Positions 1 to 8,124 of a stretch of 64,000 bases of DNA are shown here, one piece after another. Made by a program: the position numbers and the translations under genes. Below the pieces are notes generated by a model. That model was not told the origin of the DNA. It searched no databases and was given only the letters and a program-made list of their open reading frames with translations. Source of the DNA: a virus. Within the stretch, counting starts at the first letter, position 1. Each line of letters starts with the position of its first letter. Location: IMG/VR virus record IMGVR_UViG_3300020159_000429, positions 1 to 64,000 of that record; one strand, given 5' to 3'.

Positions 1-258
1 AACTGGGCCAGTCATTGGTTGTACACCAACTAATTCGTTAGCAATAACGGTTGGCATTACACGTCTGATCACTGGAAGGATCACACGATTTAGTGTTGCG
101 ACATTACCGGCAGAAGTTGCACCAGCAGTAGCACTCTCCGACAAATACTTGCGGGTATTTTCAAGAGTAGTAGCCATTACTGACTTGCGAGTTCCTTGAA
201 GGCCTTCTAAAAGTGCCTCTTTGGTTTCCTGCCAGCGTGACTCGAGTAGTTCTGACAT
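1..258 (-). CDS. 23: Major capsid protein gp23, N-terminal part (runs off window)
   Basis: Only the first 86 codons are in the window; the gene continues past position 1. The visible protein starts MSELLESRWQETKEALLEG and reaches VIANELVGVQPMTGPV, the well conserved N-terminal stretch of T4-type major capsid proteins. gp23 forms the hexamers of the head shell and is normally trimmed near its N-terminus by gp21. The start is an ATG at 256-258 preceded by a strong AGGAG at about 7 bases. It lies directly downstream of gp22, gp21 and the gp67-like gene, the standard T4 head order. Motif and context agree, so the identity is secure although most of the protein is unseen. Confidence 0.93.
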   Translation of the reverse strand, partial: MSELLESRWQETKEALLEGLQGTRKSVMATTLENTRKYLSESATAGATSAGNVATLNRVILPVIRRVMPTVIANELVGVQPMTGPV

Positions 259-269
259 ATTAGTTCTCC

Positions 270-1361
270 TTAAACTTTAAGTCCCGCGAGCTTGCGGATG
301 TGTAGAATATCAGCAGTTTTTTCCCCACCGCTGATCTGTTGTGCCTCTTTATTGCCTGTTACTTCCTTGCCTTCTGTCAATGCCTTCTTTTTAGGAGCGT
401 CGCCGGCCATAACGGCTGGAAGATACTTGTCAAATGCCATGTCCAACTTTTCAGTCTGTACAGACTCAAGTAGTTGACTCATAACTGTTTTCTTATCTCC
501 AGTTAATGGATTCAACAATTCACTCATGATCTTATTACGCTGAGCCACGCCTTTTACCACGCGGATTTCACGGTCTTTAGATTCTAAAATTTGTTCTTTC
601 TCTTGAACTGCCTTAACGGCTTCTTCAAGTTGTGCTTCTGTTTGCTTAACTAGTTTTAAAAGTTTAGCTGTCTCTGATTTCTCATTGAGATGGCTTGAAG
701 CATATTCGCTAGCGAAGCTTTCAAAAATTCTGCGACCAAAATCATTCTTACGGGCAGCTTCAATGTCTTCTTTTAACTGAGTCATTTCTGCTGTTAGTTT
801 TGACGTAACAACATTTTCAACTAGTTTAGAAGCTTTAGAAATAAATTCTGCCTTTACTGCTTCGAATTTTTCTTTGTTTTCACGTACAAGTTTTACCTTG
901 GTATCAACAAGATCTTTCTTATCAGTGTGGAACTCAGAAATTTCTTTTGCTAGTGCGTTTACGATGAAACTTTCTAGTTTAGAAACATTCTCAGCAACAG
1001 ATTTACGGTCTTCGTGTAGTTCTTTCAGTTCTGTAGCTAGTTGACGTAGAACAAATTCCTTCATTTTCTCGGAATCGCCTTTCATCTTCTTAGCATACTT
1101 GGTTTTGGCTTCAATTAATTGATTGCGATCTTCAGCAAGTTCAGCAAGCTCAACTTGTAGGCGGTCACCAACCATTGTATCTAAAGCTTCTACCAATGCA
1201 GATTTGTCATGTTCGTACTTTTGTGCAAACTCTTCACGAAGTTCTGCCGTCATTTGGTCACGGGTTTCTTGAATTTTGCTATTCCAGCTTGATTCAATTT
1301 CCGATTTGATTTCTTCGGAAATCACATTGTTTTCAAATAATTGCTTAACGATATCTAGCAT
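270..1361 (-). CDS. 22: Prohead scaffold core protein gp22
   Basis: A 363-residue, highly charged, almost entirely helical protein with long coiled-coil runs rich in Glu, Lys and Leu (roughly residues 20-290). gp22 is the main scaffold of the T4 prohead core; it guides shell assembly and is then degraded by gp21. The N-terminus LDIVKQLFENNVISEE and the position between gp21 and gp23 are typical. It is longer than T4 gp22 (about 269 residues). The C-terminal end, IRKLAGLKV, looks like the conserved tail of marine T4-like gp22. The ATG at 1361 has an AGGAG box. Identity rests on context plus composition, both strong. Confidence 0.9.
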   Translation of the reverse strand: MLDIVKQLFENNVISEEIKSEIESSWNSKIQETRDQMTAELREEFAQKYEHDKSALVEALDTMVGDRLQVELAELAEDRNQLIEAKTKYAKKMKGDSEKMKEFVLRQLATELKELHEDRKSVAENVSKLESFIVNALAKEISEFHTDKKDLVDTKVKLVRENKEKFEAVKAEFISKASKLVENVVTSKLTAEMTQLKEDIEAARKNDFGRRIFESFASEYASSHLNEKSETAKLLKLVKQTEAQLEEAVKAVQEKEQILESKDREIRVVKGVAQRNKIMSELLNPLTGDKKTVMSQLLESVQTEKLDMAFDKYLPAVMAGDAPKKKALTEGKEVTGNKEAQQISGGEKTADILHIRKLAGLKV

Positions 1362-1376
1362 GTGATTCTCCTACTG

Positions 1377-2006
1377 TTATTTAAGGCCTGAAATGATTTT
1401 TTTCAGACTCTCTGCTATGTATTGCTGTGCCTTTGGATCGCCTTGTACTTCCTGTGCTATTCTAAATGCCTGGTAGCCTCCCTTGGTATTCATGAGGCCT
1501 TCATATACTGGTGTTGGATAAGCACCTGGAGCAGAAGGTTGGGCGACAACGTCAACGGTAATAATTTCAAAACCTTTGACTTTGCCGTCACCATCAACAT
1601 CTCCGGACCCTCTCGAACTTACGCCTAATTTAACTCCGCTCTCCAACATGGTTTGAATTAATTGTCCCATAGGAGTAGGAAGTAGTTTTAACTTGCCGTA
1701 ACCATTAGGACCGTCCATCCACATCTTGGTTATCATGTGGCTGACGCGGTCTAGGTTGATGCGTAGGTCTTCTGGGTGATCAACTTCTCCAAGAACTGAG
1801 TAACCACCTGCAATTTGATCATTGACAGTTTTGACAGCCCTAGCGATTTCAGAGGAGGGGTAAACTCTTTGATTTTGGTTTTTAATATCGCCTTGGATAC
1901 AAATACCATTCAAATGTAGAGTTTTACCGCCCTTATCATCTTCGGTACTCTCAAGGACCAATTGTGCTTGGTCAAAACTCAGATTTTCTCTTAGATAGTT
2001 TTTCAC
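1377..2006 (-). CDS. 21: Prohead core protease gp21
   Basis: A 209-residue serine protease of the T4 prohead protease type (T4 gp21 is of similar length). It cleaves scaffold and capsid proteins during head maturation. Visible landmarks are NQNQRVYP near residues 43-50, EVDHP with the candidate catalytic His at about 77, GVSSRGSG with the candidate catalytic Ser at about 130-131, and a conserved VDVVAQPSAPGA segment. The start is GTG (2004-2006) with only a weak ribosome site, 14 bases after the stop of the upstream core-protein gene, so translational coupling is likely. No nearer ATG gives the conserved N-terminus. Confidence 0.94.
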   Translation of the reverse strand: MKNYLRENLSFDQAQLVLESTEDDKGGKTLHLNGICIQGDIKNQNQRVYPSSEIARAVKTVNDQIAGGYSVLGEVDHPEDLRINLDRVSHMITKMWMDGPNGYGKLKLLPTPMGQLIQTMLESGVKLGVSSRGSGDVDGDGKVKGFEIITVDVVAQPSAPGAYPTPVYEGLMNTKGGYQAFRIAQEVQGDPKAQQYIAESLKKIISGLK

Positions 2007-2020
2007 CTGGGTAATTCCGA

Positions 2021-2920
2021 TTATCTGCTACCGCGAATGATTGATGTAGCATCTACACCAGTTTCAGCGGTACCCTTCTTTTCAGCTCCATGGCCTTGGC
2101 TATTCTTACTATAGAAAGCTTTAGCATTGGTGCCTCCAACTACGTTGACATTGCCGGTATTCATGTCTTGTGGCTTTTGCTTGGTTAGACCGTTACCTTT
2201 GATAGTACCGCCTGCTCCTGCGTAAGCTACGCTGTCTTCTTTGCTGCTTAGAATGTTAGCAGTTGTACCGCCCATGTCGTTTTTATTAGCTACTGTTGAC
2301 TTTGTGTTGTCAGCTTTTTCGCCTTGACCTTTCTTTTCTGCGCCGTGGCCTGCTGGAACTTTCTCAACATACTCACGTACAGTTGCTAGATCACCTAGGT
2401 CATCTTTCATCATACCTGGCATGTCTGGCATTCCGCCCATGTTGTCAGCGTCCATATCGCTTGGTCCGCCCATGTTGTCTGCGTCTGGCTCTTCGTGGTC
2501 GCCTGATGAATACTTGGCAAACGCTGCTTCTAATTCGTCAACGATATCACGTAGATCGCCTTTAGTTGCTGGCTCATCTTCGTCGCCTTCTTCGTCGCCC
2601 ATGTCTTCTTCGCCTTCTTTGTCGCCCATGTCTTCTTCATCAGAAGCTTCGATATCGCCAATTAGGTCGCCAGTTTCGTCGTCGCCTTCGCCAATTTCGT
2701 CAAAGTTTTCGTCAAGATCTTCGTCGACGTCATTTTTGTCAGCTGCTTCGTCAACTTCTTCGTCGTTTTGTGTTTCTTCATCGATTTCAGCATCGATTAG
2801 ATTTTCGTAGATATCACGAGACTTACTTACTACATACTCGTGAAATAATTCTTCAGCTTTTTGCTGTTCATTGTTTAGCAAATGCTCTAGCACTGCTGCG
2901 ATTTGATTCTTATCTGCCAT
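2021..2920 (-). CDS. Acidic prohead core protein, gp67/gp68-like
   Basis: The protein starts with a short helical segment (IAAVLEHLLNNEQQKAEELF, residues about 6-25) followed by a long Asp/Glu-rich stretch (about residues 45-130). That plan resembles the T4 prohead core protein gp67, but this protein is much longer at 299 residues. The C-terminal half has low-complexity repeats: DADNMGG twice and GHGAEKKG twice. Position between gp21 and the portal gene supports a prohead-core role. The open frame extends upstream to a TTG, but the ATG at 2918-2920 has GGAGGAAG at the right distance, and that box lies inside the longer version, so the ATG is chosen. gp67 identity is inferred. Confidence 0.75.
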   Translation of the reverse strand: MADKNQIAAVLEHLLNNEQQKAEELFHEYVVSKSRDIYENLIDAEIDEETQNDEEVDEAADKNDVDEDLDENFDEIGEGDDETGDLIGDIEASDEEDMGDKEGEEDMGDEEGDEDEPATKGDLRDIVDELEAAFAKYSSGDHEEPDADNMGGPSDMDADNMGGMPDMPGMMKDDLGDLATVREYVEKVPAGHGAEKKGQGEKADNTKSTVANKNDMGGTTANILSSKEDSVAYAGAGGTIKGNGLTKQKPQDMNTGNVNVVGGTNAKAFYSKNSQGHGAEKKGTAETGVDATSIIRGSR

Positions 2921-3013
2921 GGTTTCTTCCTCCAAAATGGTTAGGCTGTCAAGTTATATTTAACTATTATTACAAAGACTGGGATTAAATGGTAGTTTTT
3001 TGATGAATTTTGA

Positions 3014-3646
3014 TTATTTAAATACAGCCTTGTGTAAATCTTCTTTTAATTCGTCATAGGTTATATGACATAAATTTTCAGAAATACCAGATAGAGCAGG
3101 AGGAACAAAATCTTTTTTGTCTGTTACTACTCTATGGTATTTAATATTTCGGAACTCTTTTATGACCTTTTCAGTCTGATTTACCCAGTTTCCAAAGTAA
3201 GTTGCTGTTTCGTAACTGCGTCTATAGTTAGGTGTATCAGCGTAGATGTTGTTTAGTTTTCCTTCAGTTCCTTGGAAATCAAAACCGCAAAAATAAATCT
3301 CATCGTAGCCATGACTGCTTGCTAACCACAATGCTGTAGGTCCTGAACTCCAACCTTTATGCGGATTAAAAAACTGAAATCCTTCTAATTTTAAAACATT
3401 TTTATTAGGATTAGTCCACACTTGTCGACCCAGTTGCCAACGAGAATTGGCAATTTCTCTGATCATTTTTTCGTCTACTGCTATTAAATAGTCGGGTTCA
3501 AACTCTCTGTAAAGAGCATTACACCCATAGATTTTGCCGTATTTTTTTAATTCAGGTAGGTTTAGACGCAGTCTACTGCGGCCGTTTCCTAATACGAATG
3601 CTATTTTTTTAGGCTGGTTGTTCGTCTGCGTTTGGTGGCTGTCCAT
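3014..3646 (-). CDS. GT42/DUF115-like protein (sialyltransferase-fold candidate)
   Basis: A 210-residue protein, not a standard T4 head gene. The N-terminal FVLGNGRSRL (about 17-26), GCNALYR (41-47) and the segment SSGPTALWLASSHGYDEIYF with GFDF (about 100-124) resemble the nucleotide-sugar binding core of Campylobacter Cst-type sialyltransferases (GT42) and DUF115/MptE-like proteins. The reaction is unknown; donor and acceptor cannot be read. It sits between the portal and core-protein genes in the same orientation and overlaps the preceding small gene by 38 bases. The frame is open to a TTG at 3661, but the ATG at 3646 is the better start. The family call is by remembered motif similarity and needs a profile search. 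Confidence 0.6.
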   Translation of the reverse strand: MDSHQTQTNNQPKKIAFVLGNGRSRLRLNLPELKKYGKIYGCNALYREFEPDYLIAVDEKMIREIANSRWQLGRQVWTNPNKNVLKLEGFQFFNPHKGWSSGPTALWLASSHGYDEIYFCGFDFQGTEGKLNNIYADTPNYRRSYETATYFGNWVNQTEKVIKEFRNIKYHRVVTDKKDFVPPALSGISENLCHITYDELKEDLHKAVFK

Positions 3647-3857
3647 ACATCTGTTGTACAAATTCTAATTCCGCAGCCTGCTCGAACTGATGTGCTTCGC
3701 TTTGCTTTCTGAGTTGGTTGATCTGTTTAAGAGTTAGCCGTATCTTTCGAGTATCGCCTTTCTCTAGCACAGATGAATCACGCTGATTCTCGTAGCGTTT
3801 GTCGTCTACGTACTCAGTTTGTTTATCGTTAAAATAAAAAAATTCTAGAAGCTTCAT
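3609..3857 (-). CDS. Small conserved phage protein downstream of portal
   Basis: An 82-residue charged protein starting MKLLEFFYFNDKQTEYVDD, with a helical middle (LTLKQINQLRKQSEAHQFEQ) and a Pro-rich end. It starts 11 bases after the gp20 stop and overlaps the next gene by 38 bases, so it is part of the head operon. Small proteins at this place occur in other T4-like phages of aquatic bacteria. No catalytic motif or membrane segment is visible; a head-assembly role is only suggested by position. Confidence 0.75.
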   Translation of the reverse strand: MKLLEFFYFNDKQTEYVDDKRYENQRDSSVLEKGDTRKIRLTLKQINQLRKQSEAHQFEQAAELEFVQQMYGQPPNADEQPA

Positions 3858-3868
3858 TCTATTATTTA

Positions 3869-5590
3869 TTAAATTGCTGGCGAAGTTGATGGAGCTGCTG
3901 CAGGGTCTGCTCCGCCTGCTTCAGGTGACGGGTTTTCTGCTTGGGCTGCTAGGTCGTCTGGTGCTTCAGCATCTTGTGCGTCCATGTCGCTGGATATGCC
4001 GGCTGGTGTTACACCCACAGATCGCATTTCACTAGCAGCATTCATAGCTGTCGACACTAGTGTACCGTTTTCTTCTTTCCATAGTTTTTCGTTTTCGGTA
4101 ATTTCTTCTTGACTTAAACCTAGGAATCGTTTTAGAGCAAAACGTTTGCTCATAAACTGAACTTCTTGTAATGCCGCAAATGTCTGTACACGAGCATTGT
4201 CAAGCTCACTTTGACGGTAAGCAGCAAAGTTTTGTGGCGGATTAAATTTTAATTCAAACAATGTATTATCAATGTTAATACCAGTTTCAATCAACCACTC
4301 TTTGAATTCTAAATCAAAATTAGCAATTAAGTTTGACTGTAGTCGTTTACAGTATTCATTAAAACATAGCTCTTGAATATATGCTGTACCTACTTTGCCA
4401 TCAGTGTGAGCAGCTTGGCTGTCATCTGGCATTGTTGGCAAGTAGCTGCTCGGAATGCGTAGGGCTCGGAATAATTTGTTGGTAAAATAACGTAGGTCAT
4501 CAATTTCGCCTAGGTTAGTACCGCCTGGCAATGTATCAACTTTTGATCCACGACCTTCTGCTGTCTGTGGAAAGAAATAGTCTTCTGAGATGCTTAGTGG
4601 ATTGTAACTAGCATCAATCATGTTTTGGCCGCCACCTGACTGACTAGGTATTCTCCGTTGATTGATTTCGTTTTTAACACGTTCAACAAAGCTCATTGCC
4701 ATGTGTGCTGGCATATTACCTACGTCAATGTAAAACACTCTGCGCTCAGGAGCACGTTGTACTCGATAGATAATAATAGCATCTTCGAGCAATTCTTTCT
4801 GCTTGTAGACTTTGAATACTGATTCTAGTAATGAATTACCAAATGGATAGTTATTGTCTAGACCTTCTGATAAACTTAGGTGTACAATGTGTTTAGCATC
4901 AATGGCTATTTCTTCTTGTGTGGTACTAAAACGTGTGCCAGTCTGCTGAGGAGCAGCACCAACCATACCTCGACCAAATCCGCCACCACTCACATACGAT
5001 CCAGACCCAGCTGGTGTTTTATTTGTATTGGCCAATATTGAAGTTGCTACTAGATCTCTAAAATTAAAGTTTATATCACGAACTACGTACTGTTCGGGCT
5101 TTTTGCCTTCTGATTCGTTGACAATAATTTTTACAATTTTACTAGGATCAACATAGTACCATTTTTGTGTTTCTGGATCTTTGATAAAAAACACGTCGCC
5201 ATATTTGAAAACGTTACGCACAATACGGAACATTCTTGTTTCAAACTGTTGTGAGCGTGTCCACTTTTGAAGACCGTCTTTGAGGATTTTAACTTCAGTC
5301 GATGTTGGTTGACCTTTGAAATTAATCTGAAATGCTGTGTTATTTTCTCTATTAGCCTGTGTACAAAACTCTGCTAGAATATCTAAAGCAGCATTGACTT
5401 CGCTGTCCATGTCCATGGTTTCGTACTGCATGTATCGTTCAACACGATTGGGTGTTCCTGCATAGACATCCGGTAAGAATGACGAATAGTTTGAACGTGC
5501 GGGCCCTGGGCGACTACCATTGCCTAATGGGCTCATAGTTCCTGCTTGTTTACCTACCGGTACAGGCGTAAAATATTTTTTCCAACTCAA
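3869..5590 (-). CDS. 20: Portal vertex protein gp20
   Basis: A 573-residue portal protein (T4 gp20 is 524). It forms the dodecameric ring at one head vertex, through which DNA is packaged and to which the neck attaches. Recognised stretches include RVERYMQYETMDMDSEVNAA and AEFCTQ near residues 50-80, YVDPSKI, and LRIPSSYL in the C-terminal half. The C-terminal tail is Ala/Pro/Asp-rich. The conserved N-terminus MSWKKYFTP is reached only from a TTG codon at 5588-5590, with GGAG upstream, so a TTG start is called. The next gene, toward the portal's 5' side, is a tape-measure-like gene, not gp19 as in T4. Confidence 0.96.
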   Translation of the reverse strand: MSWKKYFTPVPVGKQAGTMSPLGNGSRPGPARSNYSSFLPDVYAGTPNRVERYMQYETMDMDSEVNAALDILAEFCTQANRENNTAFQINFKGQPTSTEVKILKDGLQKWTRSQQFETRMFRIVRNVFKYGDVFFIKDPETQKWYYVDPSKIVKIIVNESEGKKPEQYVVRDINFNFRDLVATSILANTNKTPAGSGSYVSGGGFGRGMVGAAPQQTGTRFSTTQEEIAIDAKHIVHLSLSEGLDNNYPFGNSLLESVFKVYKQKELLEDAIIIYRVQRAPERRVFYIDVGNMPAHMAMSFVERVKNEINQRRIPSQSGGGQNMIDASYNPLSISEDYFFPQTAEGRGSKVDTLPGGTNLGEIDDLRYFTNKLFRALRIPSSYLPTMPDDSQAAHTDGKVGTAYIQELCFNEYCKRLQSNLIANFDLEFKEWLIETGINIDNTLFELKFNPPQNFAAYRQSELDNARVQTFAALQEVQFMSKRFALKRFLGLSQEEITENEKLWKEENGTLVSTAMNAASEMRSVGVTPAGISSDMDAQDAEAPDDLAAQAENPSPEAGGADPAAAPSTSPAI

Positions 5591-5610
5591 TTTATTCTCC
5601 AGTGCTTGAC

Positions 5611-8124
5611 TTAGGTCATCGCCATCAGTTTAGAACGTTCCAATCTAACATCTTCTTTAGCCACAGATATCATTAGGCTAATGTTATTATTTAAACGATT
5701 TACTACATCTCTCACTGATATCTGAGTGCCCGCTCCTATGACATTCTGTAATTGTTTTGGGGTAACAATAGCTTCTTTGCCGTGTAGTGTTGCTCGTGTA
5801 CCTTTGCCAAAATTAGCAAACAATGAACCAAATTTGCCCAATGTTCCAGTGTTCATTCCTAGATACGTGTTTGGATATTCTATTCGAAGTCTTTCTAATT
5901 CACTTTTGTATTCTGGTCGTTGTTTTAATTGTTCAAATATAGGAAAATTCCTAGCCTTTGTTCTTTCAAACAGGTCAGGATCTGATAATACTCGCTTTAA
6001 TGGCTTTTTGCCCTGCCCGATTCCAGGCAGATGCGTCATATCAATTAGATTTAGCAGTGCTTCACGTTCTAATAAAGATAACCCACCAAATTTTTCAGGG
6101 CCTGGATCTAAAGGTGTTAGGCCTATCGAAGCCCTTCTTTCTCTTTCTACTAAAATTGCTTCAATGACATCTGATCTTTTTACATCCTCTGCTGATGAAC
6201 TCGCAGCAAACTCGCTATCTAAAGATTGAAAATATCCCGAAGCGCCTCTTTTTAGACTTTCGATAAAATAATTTTTGCCGCCAGCATTAACTTTTAGAGG
6301 CTCTATTGTCTCATCTTTTGTATCTGCGTCTGACTCGGTAGCACTTTTCATCCCAGGCTGAATTGTCTTTCTAAGATTTTCCGTAATTTTTGTTCCAATT
6401 TTATCTGCTTTCTGTTTATATTTGTCTGGGTCGTCTATCAAACCAATTCGTTGAGCAAATCTTATTGCCAAGTCCGGAGCTAGCTCTTGTAATGATGCTC
6501 TAATAAAGTAGTTAATTTGAAGCTTTAAGTAGTCCATCATCAGATAAAATGTGTCACCCATCATTGTAATCCCTTCCCGAGAAGTTATATTAGAAAAGAA
6601 GTTTTTTATGTATGGTAGTGAATCTCTAGCAATTGTTTGTAATTGTTTACCAAAGTCATTGATCATTTCAGGAATCATTGCTATTTTAAATTCTTTGGCT
6701 AGATCTTTAAACACAGGCAGCAACGTTTTCATAAACGACTGTTGTACTCTCATCACAGCACGTTGGAACTTTCTTAACGTATCGGAAAAAGCATCAGCAT
6801 CTTTTTGTTCTTTTTTAATAGCTTCAATCTGTTTTATAAATTGTCCTCGAAGATCATCAGATAGTTTTCCTTGCCGCACTAGGTATTCCATCACTGGTGT
6901 TAGAGCTTTAGCTGTTTTTTTGGCCTGCTCATTGCCAGCGGCAGCAGCTTTTAGTAACGGATTTAATCGATCAACTGCTCCTTTAGCATTAGCTAATTGA
7001 TCTCCTAACATACCATTAACTGCCTTATCGAATACCTTAGGGTCAATGTCTTTGGTTTTAGCTAGTCGTTGAATTTCACCAATTGCTTTATCAAAGTCTG
7101 GTCCTAATGCTATAGACAAAGCTAGAGCAGTATCATTCATGGTTGTTACATTTAAGTGCCTAGCCTTAAACAATTCTGCTCCGTCTGCTCCAAAAATCAT
7201 AGCAAATCCGTTAAGAGCAGTTTCCATTCTTATTTGTTGTTGGTCGCCTAACTTACCAACACTCAGTTGATATGAAATATCTTGACTAGCAGCAGCAGCA
7301 GCTTTCAACCTATCAACTCGACTTTTACCTGTGAGTTTTGTATACACGTCTAACTGACTAGCATAGGCCAGGAATTGTTTGCTAGTAGTGTTATATTCGT
7401 GTTCTTGAAATGCTTTTCCTCTTCTAGAACTCCAATTAAAATCAAGTAGTAGTTCGTTTTGTTGTTGCGAAGTGTATCCCATTTTGTCAAGAATGTCAGA
7501 GACCGCAGAGTTCTCCATAAACATTGCTTCTGACATTCTTGAAAAATTTCTCATGCCTGAAGTAACAGTGCCGCCTCCAAAAGCCATTATCTTTTCGCTG
7601 TTTTCAGAAATTAAGTTTATGAGCTCATCAGTACCTAATCCCATGCGTAGAGCAGATTCTTTGAATTCAATCATGTCATTACCAAAAGTTGCTCCGTATT
7701 TGGTTGCCTGTTTAAGATCATCGTTCCACGATTCAAGTATTGATATAGAAGTAGTAATGATTGAAGCAAACCCACCAAGAGCATCGCCTACAATTGGAAG
7801 TTTCTTAATTACGTCTTGTTCTAAAAATTTACTGTACGCACTGAGTTTATCTTCACCCCGTGCTAGCATCGAAGTAAAATTTTTGCCGGCAGTAACAGTG
7901 TTAACTAACCCAGCAGCCAAGGATGAAAATGCTTTTGATGCTGACGTTAGAACTTTATTAGTAGCTTTTATAGTATCGTCTGTGTCGCCGATAATATTGT
8001 TATCGCCGCCGGACATATTGTTATATGCCAATACTATCTCGCGAAGAGTTGCTTCAGAAGCAGCATTGTTTATAACACCGGATCCTAGACTACTGCTATA
8101 GTATTCTACTGTATTTTTTGCCAT
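5611..8124 (-). CDS. Tape-measure-like tail protein, paralog A (no peptidase domain)
   Basis: An 837-residue protein clearly paralogous to the next gene (8124-10667): both begin MAK.TVE...NN.ASEAT.RE and both carry a hydrophobic KLPI.G...GG segment near residues 105-130 followed by an ATFGN motif. The C-terminus has GTLGKFGSLFANFGKGTRAT followed by LHGKEAIVTPKQ (about 758-800), a signature common near the ends of phage tape measure proteins. A tape measure sets tail length and is ejected ahead of DNA. The start ATG overlaps the upstream stop by one base (TAATG), implying coupled translation. Where paralog B has an M23 peptidase, this one has an unrelated charged helical segment. Confidence 0.72.
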   Translation of the reverse strand: MAKNTVEYYSSSLGSGVINNAASEATLREIVLAYNNMSGGDNNIIGDTDDTIKATNKVLTSASKAFSSLAAGLVNTVTAGKNFTSMLARGEDKLSAYSKFLEQDVIKKLPIVGDALGGFASIITTSISILESWNDDLKQATKYGATFGNDMIEFKESALRMGLGTDELINLISENSEKIMAFGGGTVTSGMRNFSRMSEAMFMENSAVSDILDKMGYTSQQQNELLLDFNWSSRRGKAFQEHEYNTTSKQFLAYASQLDVYTKLTGKSRVDRLKAAAAASQDISYQLSVGKLGDQQQIRMETALNGFAMIFGADGAELFKARHLNVTTMNDTALALSIALGPDFDKAIGEIQRLAKTKDIDPKVFDKAVNGMLGDQLANAKGAVDRLNPLLKAAAAGNEQAKKTAKALTPVMEYLVRQGKLSDDLRGQFIKQIEAIKKEQKDADAFSDTLRKFQRAVMRVQQSFMKTLLPVFKDLAKEFKIAMIPEMINDFGKQLQTIARDSLPYIKNFFSNITSREGITMMGDTFYLMMDYLKLQINYFIRASLQELAPDLAIRFAQRIGLIDDPDKYKQKADKIGTKITENLRKTIQPGMKSATESDADTKDETIEPLKVNAGGKNYFIESLKRGASGYFQSLDSEFAASSSAEDVKRSDVIEAILVERERRASIGLTPLDPGPEKFGGLSLLEREALLNLIDMTHLPGIGQGKKPLKRVLSDPDLFERTKARNFPIFEQLKQRPEYKSELERLRIEYPNTYLGMNTGTLGKFGSLFANFGKGTRATLHGKEAIVTPKQLQNVIGAGTQISVRDVVNRLNNNISLMISVAKEDVRLERSKLMAMT

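Noticed and set aside
2566-2988. Long plus-strand open frames across the gp67-like gene
   Set aside because: They are antisense shadows of the Asp/Glu-rich low-complexity sequence, with Arg/Leu/Ser-biased products and no ribosome site.
3858-3866. AATAAATA box on the minus strand before the 82-residue gene
   Set aside because: It touches the gp20 stop and the ATG of the next gene, leaving no room for a start site and leader; the gene is more likely read through from gp20.
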